Notes: generated by a model from the letters alone, not told the origin. Numbered from the stretch's first letter, positions 15,892 through 25,089 are shown. The stretch: DNA of 64,000 bases from Thermaurantimonas sp046299575 (GCF_046299575.1 NZ_JBKBHX010000006.1:132733-196732), one strand, 5' to 3'. Numbers and translations: made by a program.

Positions 15892-17913
15892 ATGAAAAAA
15901 CTTTTTTTCGCCATCCTATTCCTATCATATATCGTTCAGGCTCAGATTACTATGACGCCTGACCTGCTCTGGAAACTCGGGCGTGTCAGCCTCGAAGACC
16001 TTTCAACCGATGGCCGTACAGCGCTTTATGGAGTTACCTTCTTCGACGTGGACGACAACAAAGGCACCAAACTGATCTATGAAATACCTGCGTCTGGCGG
16101 TACGGCTACCCTGCTGGCCGATGACCAGAAGTCCATCTCAGCTGCCGGCTATATCGACCGTCAGCGAATCTGGTACCTGCATTCAGGCCAACTTTATCTG
16201 AAAGACGGAAACCGCACCACTCGGCTGACCGATTGCGAGGAGAGCATCCTTTCAGCCAAAGTGGTACGACTGACCAACGGCAATCTTCGGATACTCGCCG
16301 TGATGGAAGTACCAAACCCCGCTTACCGCCTCCCTCAGTACAAAACACTGACCAAAGCCAGATTTCGCCTCTACGACGACCTGATGTACCGCCATTGGAA
16401 CTATTGGGAAGACACTCGTGTACAACACATCTTCTACGCCGACGTACCACTTACAGCGGAAAAGTTGAAGATGAATGCCTTCCGCGACATTCTCGAAGGT
16501 GAACCCTTCGACGCCCCTTTAAAGCCTTTCGGCGGCTCCGAACAATACACTACCACTGCCGACGGCCGCTACATCTTCTACACATGTAAAAAAATGACCG
16601 GCCGTGAATATGCCGTAAGCACCAATTCGGACATATATCGATATGAGGTAGCCACAGGTCAAACCATCAACCTCACAGAAGGTCAAAAGGGGTATGACAT
16701 GAATCCAACCCTCTCACCCGACGGACGTCTGCTGGCCTATCTAAGCATGGAAAACGACGGCTACGAAAGCGATGTGCCCCGACTGATGCTTTATGACCTT
16801 GCCAACGGAAGTACCCGCCTGGCCATAGACAATACGTATTTGCACGACCTCGTGTGGGAGAGCAGCAGTACACTGCTCGTCACCTACGACGACAGCGCCA
16901 CCGTACAAATCGGCCGTGTGACCATCGATACCCGACGCAATCGCTTTACCCTTACGCCAGTAACCACCGGTTGGTACAACTATGGCAGCCTTCGCTCAGC
17001 CGGAGGCACCCTGCTGGCCACGCGCATGGATATGAACCATGCGCCGGAAGTCTTTCGCATCGACCGCCGGGGTCAGTCCTCTCAACTTACACAGGTCAAT
17101 ACCGGCATCTACAGTGCCATCCGCAAGCCTACCGTCACACGTCGGCTTGTGCCTACCACCGATGGCCGACGAATGCTCGTGTGGGTCATTCTGCCCCCCG
17201 ACTTTGACGAGTCCAAAAAATATCCCGTACTCCTCTACTGCCAGGGCGGGCCGCAGAGTCCGGTGTCGCAGTTTTACAGCTTTCGGTGGAATTTTCAGGT
17301 CATGGCCTCCCAAGGTTATATCGTCGTCGCCCCTAATCGGCGCGGTGTGCCCGGTTTCGGTCGCGAGTGGAACGAAGCCATCTCCCGCGACTGGGGCGGA
17401 CAAGCCATGCGCGACTACCTCAGCGCCATTGACCATGTGGCTGCTGAGCCTTGGGCCGATGAATCCCGCATGGGTGCCGTAGGTGCCTCGTACGGTGGCT
17501 ACTCGGTGTACATGCTCGCCGGTCTGCACGAGGGCCGCTTCAAGGCTCTGGTATCGCACTGCGGCCTCTTCCATATGGAGAGCTGGTACGGCACTACCGA
17601 AGAACTCTTTTTTGCCGATTGGGATCTCGGTGGCCCCTATTGGCAGCATCCTGTGCCGCGCAGTTACACCGAGTTTTCCCCTCACCTCTACGTCGATCGT
17701 TGGACAGCGCCTTTGCTTGTCATTCATGGTGAGCTCGACTTCCGGGTGCCCGTAGAGCAAGGTCTTCAGGCCTTTCAGGCAGCTCGTTTGCGTGGCTTAC
17801 CGGCGAAGCTACTGTTGTTTCCCGACGAAGGCCACTGGGTACTCAAGCCCCAGAATGCCCTCATCTGGCATTCGGAGTTTTTCCGCTTTCTCGAAACACA
17901 TCTGAAAAATTAA
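15892..17913 (+). CDS. secreted S9 family (prolyl oligopeptidase-type) peptidase
   Basis: 673 residues with an N-terminal signal peptide (MKKLFFAILFLSYIVQAQ). A beta-propeller domain covers about 25-420 (LSPDGRLLAYLS repeats) and an alpha/beta-hydrolase domain about 430-673. The catalytic triad is visible: Ser533 in GASYGGY, Asp616 in HGELDFRVP and His648 in DEGHWVL. Such enzymes cleave short peptides, often after Pro, in the periplasm. The coding DNA is clearly more GC-rich than neighbouring blocks, yet codon structure is intact. It is followed 62 bp later by a DUF4199 gene on the same strand. Confidence 0.94.
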   Translation: MKKLFFAILFLSYIVQAQITMTPDLLWKLGRVSLEDLSTDGRTALYGVTFFDVDDNKGTKLIYEIPASGGTATLLADDQKSISAAGYIDRQRIWYLHSGQLYLKDGNRTTRLTDCEESILSAKVVRLTNGNLRILAVMEVPNPAYRLPQYKTLTKARFRLYDDLMYRHWNYWEDTRVQHIFYADVPLTAEKLKMNAFRDILEGEPFDAPLKPFGGSEQYTTTADGRYIFYTCKKMTGREYAVSTNSDIYRYEVATGQTINLTEGQKGYDMNPTLSPDGRLLAYLSMENDGYESDVPRLMLYDLANGSTRLAIDNTYLHDLVWESSSTLLVTYDDSATVQIGRVTIDTRRNRFTLTPVTTGWYNYGSLRSAGGTLLATRMDMNHAPEVFRIDRRGQSSQLTQVNTGIYSAIRKPTVTRRLVPTTDGRRMLVWVILPPDFDESKKYPVLLYCQGGPQSPVSQFYSFRWNFQVMASQGYIVVAPNRRGVPGFGREWNEAISRDWGGQAMRDYLSAIDHVAAEPWADESRMGAVGASYGGYSVYMLAGLHEGRFKALVSHCGLFHMESWYGTTEELFFADWDLGGPYWQHPVPRSYTEFSPHLYVDRWTAPLLVIHGELDFRVPVEQGLQAFQAARLRGLPAKLLLFPDEGHWVLKPQNALIWHSEFFRFLETHLKN

Positions 17914-17975
17914 TTCTCCACTGATACACCCATCAGCCTATCTTCGCTCAGCAAATCACAAAATCTATTACTACT

Positions 17976-18512
17976 ATGAGCACACCCTCTGATGCCACCA
18001 TTGCAAGAAATATTGGCCTCAACAATGGCTACATTTTCGGTGCCCTCTACGGCGGCTACACCCTTGCAGCTTATCTCATTAATCTTGAATGGTTTACCAT
18101 CACATGGGCAGGTACCGTCCTGTTTGTTGTGGGAATTGTGATGATGATTTTATCGATCAATACCACCAAAAAAGCCCTCGGTGGCTACATCGGCTTTCGC
18201 GACTCCTTTATTACAGCTTTTATCACAGCACTGGTCGGCTCGCTCATCAATACAATTATTACCATATTGATTTTCAACATCATAGACAAGTCAGCTGCCC
18301 AGACCGTCATCGACATACTTACTGATAAGATGGAGGCTATGATGGAACGCTTCTCTGTACCCCAGGAAAAAATCGACGAGGCCGTAGCCAATCTCGACAA
18401 GACCTTTGCACTAGCCACACAGCTTCGCGGCTTTGCCGTAGGACTGGCATTTTACGCAGCCATTTCCGCTGTACTTGCCGCATTTCTCAAAAAAAAGCGA
18501 CCACTGGAATAA
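17976..18512 (+). CDS. DUF4199 family membrane protein
   Basis: 178 residues with four hydrophobic segments (about 20-38, 45-65, 80-105 and 145-168) and the motif KALGGYIGFRDSFITAF. This is the pattern of DUF4199 proteins, common in Bacteroidota and of unknown function. A polar, helical loop (about 112-142) separates the third and fourth helices. It is followed directly by a strong hairpin terminator, so it ends the transcript that may begin at the S9 peptidase. Confidence 0.85.
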   Translation: MSTPSDATIARNIGLNNGYIFGALYGGYTLAAYLINLEWFTITWAGTVLFVVGIVMMILSINTTKKALGGYIGFRDSFITAFITALVGSLINTIITILIFNIIDKSAAQTVIDILTDKMEAMMERFSVPQEKIDEAVANLDKTFALATQLRGFAVGLAFYAAISAVLAAFLKKKRPLE

Positions 18513-18534
18513 ATGCTTATCTTTCAAAATTATT

Positions 18535-18584
18535 CAAAGTTCCGGAAATAGTTTTTTAACTTCAATTTCCGGGACTTTTTTTTC
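18535..18584 (+). terminator. rho-independent terminator
   Basis: Stem AAAGTTCCGGAAAT / ATTTCCGGGACTTT followed by a run of eight T, 20 bp after the DUF4199 stop. Confidence 0.85.
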
Positions 18585-18890
18585 TCAATATCTTCTCCGG
18601 AATTTCAAAGAACAATTCCAACATATTATCCAATAAAAATTTTATTTTTCTTGTTGAAAGTCAACCATGAATTTGTGAAGCAAATTTTTTATATTTTATC
18701 TTGCTACAAATTAATTAATTATGATTGAATTGACATCAATATTTATCATTTTAGAATTAAAATAAGTGGTGACAATACAGATAAAATAATTTAGAATGAG
18801 CAGTTTTTTTCCTGTTTATTACGAATTAAAAATTGAAAAAAGATAAAAAATTGATATGTTCGGAATTCGTATGGATCAAAGATTCTAATA
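18585..18890. other. AT-rich intergenic region, nothing recognised
   Basis: About 300 bp of very AT-rich DNA between two convergent transcription units. No ORF or RNA signature seen. Confidence 0.5.
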
Positions 18891-18892
18891 AA

Positions 18893-18924
18893 AAATAAAA
18901 CCCGGCAGACCGGGTTTTATTGAT
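18893..18924 (-). terminator. terminator downstream of tRNA-Arg (probably bidirectional)
   Basis: Stem AAAACCCGG / CCGGGTTTT with loop CAGA, and A/T runs on both sides, 45 bp beyond the 3' end of the tRNA on the minus strand. Confidence 0.85.
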
Positions 18925-18968
18925 CAAACTTAATTTAAATTTTAAAACTTATGCTCAAAAAACGCTTG

Positions 18969-19042
18969 TGACTTCGTAGGGATTCGAACCCCAAACCTTC
19001 TGATCCGTAGTCAGATGCTCTATCCAGTTGAGCTACGAAGCC
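18969..19042 (-). tRNA. tRNA-Arg (anticodon ACG)
   Basis: 74 nt. Acceptor GGCTTCG/CGAAGTC (one G.U pair), D-arm GCTC...GAGC, anticodon stem TCTGA/TCAGA with loop CTACGGA giving anticodon ACG, and T-arm with GGTTCGAATCC. The 3' CCA is not encoded (CAA in the DNA after the discriminator A). The A34 would be converted to inosine by TadA to read CGU/CGC/CGA. Confidence 0.95.
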
Positions 19043-19113
19043 ATTTTTAATTTTAGGTGTGCAAAAATACTACTCAAAAAGTATTCAACAAGAACTTTTT
19101 TCAAAACGATTTC

Positions 19114-19389
19114 TTAATGTATCTCGGCAGATAGACCGCGGTTCAATAGCTCTGTGCACATCGGCACCAGCTCTTCGTAAGTGCCGTTTTTCACCTCGCA
19201 TTTTCCTTTCAAATGTGTGATCCAAGCGCATTGTTCTGCTTGCTCGGCTGTGTGTCCGCACACCTGTATAAGCGACTCAATCACCCAATCAAAGGTGTTC
19301 ACATCGTCGTTGTAAAGCACAATGCTTTTAATGGAGGTGAGCTCTTCGAGTACGAGCGTTTTTGTATCGGTCTGATATTCAAATGCCAT
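19114..19389 (-). CDS. clpS: ATP-dependent Clp protease adaptor ClpS
   Basis: 91 residues, near the family norm. The N-degron binding core is present: VLYNDDVNTFDWVIESL, with the Asn-Asp pair that binds the substrate amino group, then the helix AEQAEQCAWITHLKGKCEV. ClpS delivers proteins with N-terminal Leu, Phe, Trp or Tyr to the Clp protease. This links it to Aat (2204-2860), which adds Leu/Phe to N-termini. A TAnnTTTG box lies 32 bp upstream. It is downstream of murI on the same strand. Confidence 0.95.
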   Translation of the reverse strand: MAFEYQTDTKTLVLEELTSIKSIVLYNDDVNTFDWVIESLIQVCGHTAEQAEQCAWITHLKGKCEVKNGTYEELVPMCTELLNRGLSAEIH

Positions 19390-19420
19390 AATACTTCAAC
19401 TCCATTTTTAAATCTACTTA

Positions 19421-19428
19421 CAAAGGTA
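19421..19428 (-). promoter_or_regulatory. -7 box of the clpS promoter
   Basis: TACCTTTG read on the minus strand, matching the Bacteroidota TAnnTTTG element. No strong -33 TTTG is seen at the right distance. Confidence 0.45.
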
Positions 19429-19448
19429 CATAAAAATAGCAACTCCTT

Positions 19449-20255
19449 CTATAATCGTACTTGCTCAAGCACGGGTAAAAATCCAAGAAAGTGACCCGAG
19501 ATTTCTTTGAAGCTCTCCGTTAGGTCAGAAAGATAAAAGTGGTATTCGCCTTTGTATTGCGAAGGCGATAGCAGGCCTGTATCCTCAAGTACCTTTTTTA
19601 AGTGCTCAGCAACAATTTTTGGAGTATCGAGAATCTGAATAGAGTGGTTAAAAAATGCGCTTACCTCAGGTTGAATGAGCGGATAGTGCGTGCATCCTAA
19701 TATTAGGCCCTCCATCTTCTCGAAATTTTCGCCTTCCATATAGTGTCGAATGAGCGATTTACTCACTTCAGTGCCATACAATCCCTCTTCGATCATACCG
19801 GCTAGTAATGGAGTAGGCTTTGCTTTTACTTCAATGTTTTCACAAGCTTTCAAAAGCTTAGCTGTGTACACTCCACTGTTGATGGTAGCTTTAGTACCAA
19901 TAATTCCGATTTTTCGAAAGCCATTTTTGCACACGTACTGCACTACCGGATCGATTACATTTACAATGGGCAATCTATCGCCCCAGTGGGCACACAATGG
20001 GTCATAAGCTGCAGCAGAGGCTGAATTACAGGCTATTACGAGTATTTTAATACCCTTATTGTAGAGAAATTCGCTGATCTCAAGAGAATACCGAATGATG
20101 GCCTCCCTACTCTTTTCACCATATGGCAAGTGTGCTGTATCGCCAAAATAGAGAATGTCTTCATTGGGTAATGCTGCCATTATGGCTTTAGCCACCGTGA
20201 GTCCTCCTACTCCACTGTCAAAAATTCCGATGGGCGAATAGCTGTCTCTGAGCAC
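19449..20255 (-). CDS. murI: glutamate racemase
   Basis: 268 residues, cytoplasmic. It interconverts L- and D-glutamate for peptidoglycan synthesis. The catalytic pair is visible: Cys in VIACNSASAAAYD and Cys in LILGCTHYPLIQPEV, with the N-terminal IGIFDSGVGGLTVA motif carrying the Asp/Ser. Length is normal. The start is 13 bp downstream of queD on the same strand, suggesting co-transcription. Confidence 0.96.
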   Translation of the reverse strand: MLRDSYSPIGIFDSGVGGLTVAKAIMAALPNEDILYFGDTAHLPYGEKSREAIIRYSLEISEFLYNKGIKILVIACNSASAAAYDPLCAHWGDRLPIVNVIDPVVQYVCKNGFRKIGIIGTKATINSGVYTAKLLKACENIEVKAKPTPLLAGMIEEGLYGTEVSKSLIRHYMEGENFEKMEGLILGCTHYPLIQPEVSAFFNHSIQILDTPKIVAEHLKKVLEDTGLLSPSQYKGEYHFYLSDLTESFKEISGHFLGFLPVLEQVRL

Positions 20256-20268
20256 GCTGAGAATGTTT

Positions 20269-20718
20269 TCACTGCGAAAATACAGCCGAACCAGCCCTCC
20301 ACTCTACCCAAGAGTCTCGAGTTTCGTGCAACTTACAGAATTCCAATCGTATGCCCTCAGGTAAATATTCTATTAAGCGTGTGATGATCCACTTCAGCAT
20401 ATTTTCAACCGTTGGTGTTTCGTGTAAAACGAGCACTTTCATATCAGTCGGTATGCTATAGCCATTCGAAAATTCGGATTTTTCAATGATTAATGCATGG
20501 TCTAGTACATCGATTACTGAAGTTTGTACAACTGCTTTTAAACGCTTTAGATCGATGATCATCCCGCGTTCGGGACCTGAAGTTTGTATTTTACCTGAAA
20601 CTCCAATTTCCAATACATACGAATGCCCGTGAATATTACGACAGTATCCGGGATAATCGGGCAGAAAATGTGCAGCCTCGAAGTAAAAACGACGGTGTAA
20701 TGCAATGGAAGAATTCAT
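20269..20718 (-). CDS. queD: 6-pyruvoyltetrahydropterin/6-carboxytetrahydropterin synthase (QueD-like)
   Basis: 149 residues. Zinc ligands are visible (FEAAHFLPDYPG and NIHGHSYVLEI), as are the catalytic Cys (YCRNIHGH), the HETPTVENMLKWI block and a C-terminal Glu/His (FCKLHETRDSWVEW). It makes the pterin precursor of preQ0/queuosine or, in some lineages, of biopterin. No other queuosine genes are next to it, so the pathway assignment rests on family. It lies between an NlpC/P60 gene and murI. Confidence 0.88.
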   Translation of the reverse strand: MNSSIALHRRFYFEAAHFLPDYPGYCRNIHGHSYVLEIGVSGKIQTSGPERGMIIDLKRLKAVVQTSVIDVLDHALIIEKSEFSNGYSIPTDMKVLVLHETPTVENMLKWIITRLIEYLPEGIRLEFCKLHETRDSWVEWRAGSAVFSQ

Positions 20719-20780
20719 TTGGCCTTAGGCATAAACAGCTGGCAAATGAATGATGTACAAACTCGCAGAGAAATGACTTT

Positions 20781-21596
20781 TTACAGCTGTTTCAAGTTTA
20801 TGTCAAAAGCGTTTTTCAGTACTCTAAGCCGATGGGAGTACTTCTTCAGGTCAGGGCGATAAATGCCATTTTGATCAAGCATATCGATTCTGACCATACC
20901 GCTACCGGCATGAATAATTTTTTTACCGGGTAGAACTATACCAACATGAATGATTCTTCCGTCTTCGTCGTCAAAAAAGGCTAAATCGCCGGGCATGGCC
21001 TCTTCCACAAAGCTGAGTTGCATGCCTACAGTGGCTTGCTGATAGGAGTCTCTGGGCATGCTGACTCCGGCCATGCGGTAGGAAATCTGCACAAGGCCGG
21101 AGCAGTCGATGCCAAAATGGGTACGCCCTCCCCATAGATAGGGAGCATACAAAAAATTAAGAGCCGTATCGACGATAGTAGCTCGAGTTTTCACTCCTTT
21201 TACTGTAGGGCCGCTAAACACAAGAGTTTCACCGCCAATCGTAAACTCACCATTTTCAATTTTCGGAATTTTACTTCCCAACAAGATAGAAAAGAAGTGG
21301 TTGCTGTTTTTTTTCAGTATCAAATCCACCATGTCGGCGCTATAGCCTGTATAATCGGTGTAATGAACTTGAAAGGTCTCATTGTCGATCAGGCATATTT
21401 GTTCAGTTAAAACCCATCCCTGGTAGTCATCGTGTGATAAACGCACTTTGACCCATTCATCATTTTTGGTCTCAAGTATGTGCATCAGCTCCCCAAAGAG
21501 TATCTGATTGACCATTTCAGATCGATGGGAAGGTTCCTTTCTCATCGGAATAACTGACAGCAGCGAGATTGCCTTATCAAGCATAGCGATCGACAA
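20781..21596 (-). CDS. C40 (NlpC/P60) family cysteine peptidase with SH3 domains
   Basis: 271 residues. N-terminal bacterial SH3-like domains (about 10-70 and 75-125) and a C-terminal NlpC/P60 domain with the catalytic Cys in FGIDCSGLVQISYR, His in RIIHVGIVLPG and a third polar residue in IIHAGSG. Such enzymes cut gamma-D-Glu-diamino acid bonds in murein peptides. No signal peptide is seen, and this form is usually predicted cytoplasmic and used for peptide recycling. That fits the nearby murI. An A17 run on its strand lies just upstream of the ATG. Confidence 0.9.
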   Translation of the reverse strand: MSIAMLDKAISLLSVIPMRKEPSHRSEMVNQILFGELMHILETKNDEWVKVRLSHDDYQGWVLTEQICLIDNETFQVHYTDYTGYSADMVDLILKKNSNHFFSILLGSKIPKIENGEFTIGGETLVFSGPTVKGVKTRATIVDTALNFLYAPYLWGGRTHFGIDCSGLVQISYRMAGVSMPRDSYQQATVGMQLSFVEEAMPGDLAFFDDEDGRIIHVGIVLPGKKIIHAGSGMVRIDMLDQNGIYRPDLKKYSHRLRVLKNAFDINLKQL

Positions 21597-21600
21597 GAAG

Positions 21601-21617
21601 TTTTTTTTTTTTTTTTT
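21601..21617. repeat. homopolymer tract of 17 T
   Basis: A run of 17 T on the plus strand (A on the coding strand) between the thiolase stop and the NlpC/P60 ATG. It falls within the leader of the peptidase gene. Confidence 0.85.
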
Positions 21618-21624
21618 AGGCTTT

Positions 21625-22806
21625 TTACATCAAATTTTCAATGACGATGGCTGATGCCCCTCCCCCACCGTTGCAAATTCCGGCAGCGCCATATCGGGCA
21701 TTGTTTTGCTTGAGTACATTTATCAGAGTAACGATGATTCGCGCGCCACTACATCCCAGAGGATGCCCCAGCGACACAGCACCACCGTTTACATTAACTC
21801 GAGCCGGATCGAGGTTCAAAATCTTTATGTTAGCTAATCCTACGACAGAAAAGGCTTCATTAAGTTCAAAATACTCAACATCTTCGATTTTAAGACCAGC
21901 CTTTCCGATGGCTATTGGCAATGCCTTAGCGGGTGCCGTCGTAAACCACTTGGGTTCTTGTGCAGCATCGGCATAGCTAACAATTCGGGCCAGAGGCTTT
22001 AGGCCGAGCTCCTGAGCTTTTTCCAAACTCATTAGAATTAGGGCCGCAGCTCCGTCGTTTAGCGTTGATGCATTAGCTGCCGTGATCGTACCATTCTTTT
22101 CAAAAACAGGTGGTAGAGTGGGTATTTTATCAAATTTTACGTTTTTGTATTCTTCATCTTCAGCGAAAACAATGGGATCACCCTTGCGCTGAGGAATGGT
22201 CACAGGTATTACTTCATCGGCAAATTTACCCGACTCCCATGCTTTTGCACTTCGCTTGTAGGATTCAATAGCGAAGTTGTCTTGATCCTCTCTCGAAAAA
22301 GAATATTCTCTTGCGCACAATTCACCACAAGTTCCCATGTGCTGACCGTCGTAGGCATCTAGCAAACCATCGCGAAGCATTCCGTCGACCAATTTTAAGT
22401 CTCCCAACTTTTGACCGGTTCGACCTGTAGCCAAATAATGAGGTACCATGCTCATATTCTCCATACCGCCGGCCACTACCACTTCATTATCGCCCGTTTT
22501 GATCGACTGGGCAGCCATCATCACTGCCTTCATGCCTGAAGAACACACTTTATTTACAGTGGTACAAGGCACTTCGGGCGATAAGCCACCTTTCAGAGCA
22601 GCCTGGCGCGCAGGTGCTTGCCCCAAATTGGCCTGTAATACGCAGCCCATCAATACTTCATTTACCAGTGACGGATCGAGTTGAATTTTGGATAGTGCTC
22701 CACGGATAGCCACTGCTCCAAGCTCCGGAGCAGGTACTGTACTAAGGGAGCCGCCAAAAGAACCTATAGGAGTACGAACTGCTGAAACAATAACAACATC
22801 TTTCAT
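21625..22806 (-). CDS. acetyl-CoA C-acyltransferase (thiolase)
   Basis: 393 residues. Active-site Cys in KVCSSGMKAVMMA (about 88), His in GGAVSLGHPLGCSGARI and second Cys in GICNGGGGASAIVIE, all in the usual places. It condenses or cleaves acetyl-CoA and acyl-CoA. Whether it is biosynthetic (AtoB/PhaA) or degradative (FadA) cannot be settled, because no beta-oxidation genes are adjacent. Length and the EYFELNEAFSVVGLA motif fit the acetoacetyl-CoA type. Confidence 0.94.
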   Translation of the reverse strand: MKDVVIVSAVRTPIGSFGGSLSTVPAPELGAVAIRGALSKIQLDPSLVNEVLMGCVLQANLGQAPARQAALKGGLSPEVPCTTVNKVCSSGMKAVMMAAQSIKTGDNEVVVAGGMENMSMVPHYLATGRTGQKLGDLKLVDGMLRDGLLDAYDGQHMGTCGELCAREYSFSREDQDNFAIESYKRSAKAWESGKFADEVIPVTIPQRKGDPIVFAEDEEYKNVKFDKIPTLPPVFEKNGTITAANASTLNDGAAALILMSLEKAQELGLKPLARIVSYADAAQEPKWFTTAPAKALPIAIGKAGLKIEDVEYFELNEAFSVVGLANIKILNLDPARVNVNGGAVSLGHPLGCSGARIIVTLINVLKQNNARYGAAGICNGGGGASAIVIENLM

Positions 22807-22861
22807 TTCTGATAAAAATTAAATTGCGCGCAAGTTATATATTAGATGTGTTTCAAAATTT

Positions 22862-23572
22862 TTAGGGTTGAACGCCTATTAAAAAAATTGCAGGTACTTT
22901 TTCAAGTGTAACGAGATTTTCTTTAGCCCAATCGGAAATTCTTAAAGTTTTAATAAACTGCGCTGGACCCGTTAAATCTGAAGCCACACAGAGAAAAGTA
23001 TCAGGCCGAAGGGTTTGAAGGCATTCTTCAACTAGTTTAGTGTTTCTGTAAGGCGTTTCAATAAAAATAAAAGTTGTTTTGTCTTTTAATGAACGGGCTT
23101 CGAGCTCTTTAATTTTTCTCCTTCTTTCGTGTTTTTCTACAGGCAAATACCCCACAAAGGCGTAATTCTGACCATTGAGTCCCGATGCCATCAGCGCTAG
23201 AAGTAGCGAAGAGGGCCCCACCAAAGGTACTACCTCAATGTTTCTTCTGTGGGCTTCCATCACGAGCAAACTGCCGGGATCAGCTACAGCCGGGCAGCCA
23301 GCTTCGCTTAGCAGTCCCACATTTTCGCCAACTTTACATTTATCCAGAAAGGAAAAAAAATCGCTCTCCGTCCTGTGCTTGTCGATTTGTACCACTTCAA
23401 TGGAACTCTGCTGAATATAGGGGACTACTTTTTTTAGAAAAGCGCGGGCTGATTTGGCATTTTCAGCAAGGTAAAATTTCGTGTTTTCAATCACTTTTTT
23501 GGTGCCCAAAGGGATGACTTCCAATGGATTGATTTCAGAAATCAAAGAAGGTATCAAATACAATTTACCCAT
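22862..23572 (-). CDS. rsmI: SAM-dependent methyltransferase, RsmI-like (16S rRNA ribose methylation)
   Basis: About 236 residues from the ATG at 23572, which begins MGKLYLIPSLI as in the family. A longer reading to 23617 would lie inside the upstream gene. The tetrapyrrole-methylase fold motifs are LLSEAGCPAVADPGSLLV and LVGPSSLLLALMASGLNGQNYAFVGYLP. The family 2'-O-methylates C1402 of 16S rRNA. This is the divergent Bacteroidota form, so the exact site is inferred. It overlaps the end of the phosphatase gene by 8 bp. Confidence 0.85.
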   Translation of the reverse strand: MGKLYLIPSLISEINPLEVIPLGTKKVIENTKFYLAENAKSARAFLKKVVPYIQQSSIEVVQIDKHRTESDFFSFLDKCKVGENVGLLSEAGCPAVADPGSLLVMEAHRRNIEVVPLVGPSSLLLALMASGLNGQNYAFVGYLPVEKHERRRKIKELEARSLKDKTTFIFIETPYRNTKLVEECLQTLRPDTFLCVASDLTGPAQFIKTLRISDWAKENLVTLEKVPAIFLIGVQP

Positions 23573-24050
23573 TTTGGGCGGACTGTTTTTTGACGAAATA
23601 CTTTTGAATAATGGCATCGCAAGCTATATCGACTAATTTAAATACTGACTCAAAGTCGTTCTCCGTTCCATAATAGGGATCAGGAACTTCCAACATCTGG
23701 CCTGGAAAAGCTTCTTCAGTCATCATTTTTACCTTTCTTAAGTGCTCAGGCGTTTGAGCCATCGAATACAAAGCATCGTAAATCGATCTGTCAGCAGCAT
23801 AAATAAGGTCGAAGTGTTCGAAGTCTTCCGGTCGAAACTGTCTGGCGCGTTGGTCAGAGAGGTCAATACCGTGTTTTCGGGCATTTTTCATCGTACGCGG
23901 GTCTGGCTTTTCGCCAATGTGATACGACGAAATTCCCGCCGAATCTACTACAACATCTTCTACGCCTAGAGCTTTAAGTTTACTTTTTAAAATGCCCTCA
24001 GCTAAGGGCGAACGACAAATATTTCCAAGACAAACCATTAATATTTTCAT
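23565..24050 (-). CDS. low-molecular-weight protein-tyrosine phosphatase
   Basis: 161 residues. P-loop CLGNICRSPLAEG (CX5R, about residues 7-19) and the general-acid loop VPDPYYG are both present, so it should be catalytically active. Cytoplasmic. Substrates in other bacteria include tyrosine kinases of polysaccharide export and arsenate reduction, and nothing in the context selects between them. It overlaps purE by 4 bp upstream and the RsmI-like gene downstream, indicating tight co-expression. Confidence 0.92.
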   Translation of the reverse strand: MKILMVCLGNICRSPLAEGILKSKLKALGVEDVVVDSAGISSYHIGEKPDPRTMKNARKHGIDLSDQRARQFRPEDFEHFDLIYAADRSIYDALYSMAQTPEHLRKVKMMTEEAFPGQMLEVPDPYYGTENDFESVFKLVDIACDAIIQKYFVKKQSAQNG

Positions 24051-24550
24051 GCAATCCCCTTCCTTAGTTCTTCGCTCATTTGGTGAACGGCAGCTTTAAG
24101 CTGTTCTTTGTAGGCAATAACCTTCGCCAGAATTGACGGGTCAGATTGTCCAAGGATTTGAGCTGCCAAAATTCCTGCGTTTTTAGCACCATTTAGGGCT
24201 ACTGTGGCTACTGGCACACCAGTAGGCATCTGTAGGATAGAAAGCACTGAGTCCCAACCATCGATGCTGTTTGATGATTTCACAGGTACGCCCACCACAG
24301 GCAGTGGCGTGATGCTCGCTACCATACCTGGCAAATGAGCTGCTCCACCGGCACCTGCTATTATTACTCGAATGCCTCTCAAGTGGGCATTCTTTGCATA
24401 TTCAAACATTTTATCGGGTGTACGATGTGCTGAAACCACATCCAATTCATAGGCAATTCCAAACTCTTTCAACACATCAGCAGCCCCTTGCATCACTTGT
24501 AAATCGCTTTTCGAACCCATGATGATGCCTACGAGCGGAGCATGTGTCAT
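24047..24550 (-). CDS. purE: 5-(carboxyamino)imidazole ribonucleotide mutase
   Basis: 167 residues. GIIMGSKSDLQVM at the N-terminus, VVSAHRTPDKMFEYA, IIAGAGGAAHLPGMVAS and LLSILQMPTGVPVATVA are the class I PurE signatures. It catalyses a late-middle step of purine synthesis. It overlaps the genes on both sides by 4 bp (NusG-like upstream, phosphatase downstream). purK is not in the window. Confidence 0.96.
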   Translation of the reverse strand: MTHAPLVGIIMGSKSDLQVMQGAADVLKEFGIAYELDVVSAHRTPDKMFEYAKNAHLRGIRVIIAGAGGAAHLPGMVASITPLPVVGVPVKSSNSIDGWDSVLSILQMPTGVPVATVALNGAKNAGILAAQILGQSDPSILAKVIAYKEQLKAAVHQMSEELRKGIA

Positions 24551-25089
24551 TTTATTCGATTAATAAGTTTTTTATTCTCTGATTTTTTTTCTTGAAGAGC
24601 CACCACTTCAAGCGCGTTTTTATCGACCACAGCCGTAAACTCCAGTCCTGCACTGTAGAGGCGAATGCTCACCATGTTTTTGTTTACCTGAATTACCTCG
24701 CCTTCATGCGACACCAGTGGTCCCTCGATGATCTTTGCCTTAGCTCCTACAGGTATCTCTTTTACTTCGATTACAGCATGCTGAAATTCAGCGAGAAAAG
24801 ATTTAAGGCGATCCATTTCCACATCGCGCACAATTGCAGGCTTTTTAAGCCAATACACAAAATTGAGAACACCAGGTGTCTGCAGTACTTGGATGCGTTC
24901 ATTCTCTTCCACGCGCACAAATACATAGGATCGTATTATTACCTCATCTACGTATTTTCGCCTATCGCTCCATTGTTTGAGCACTCTGCGAATCGGACAG
25001 TAATTTTCGATACTTTGTCGGGTGAGCAAATCGGCGACCTTCTTCTCATTTCTGGGTTTTGTGTAAACGATCATCCATTGCTTACCCAT
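24547..25089 (-). CDS. NusG/UpxY-type transcription antitermination factor
   Basis: About 180 residues from the ATG at 25089 (MGKQWMIVYTKPRNEKKVADLL). An upstream in-frame ATG at 25119 is also possible. N-terminal NGN domain followed by a KOW domain (VGAKAKIIEGPLVSHEGEVIQVNKN split by the usual turn). Bacteroidota carry such specialised NusG paralogues to promote elongation through long operons. It heads the purE cluster and is divergent from the PadR gene, with the PadR operator between them. Confidence 0.88.
   Translation of the reverse strand: MGKQWMIVYTKPRNEKKVADLLTRQSIENYCPIRRVLKQWSDRRKYVDEVIIRSYVFVRVEENERIQVLQTPGVLNFVYWLKKPAIVRDVEMDRLKSFLAEFQHAVIEVKEIPVGAKAKIIEGPLVSHEGEVIQVNKNMVSIRLYSAGLEFTAVVDKNALEVVALQEKKSENKKLINRIK

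Noticed and set aside
18969..19042. tRNA-Arg as attachment site of an island
   Set aside because: Both flanks are core genes and no repeat of the tRNA 3' end was found in the window.
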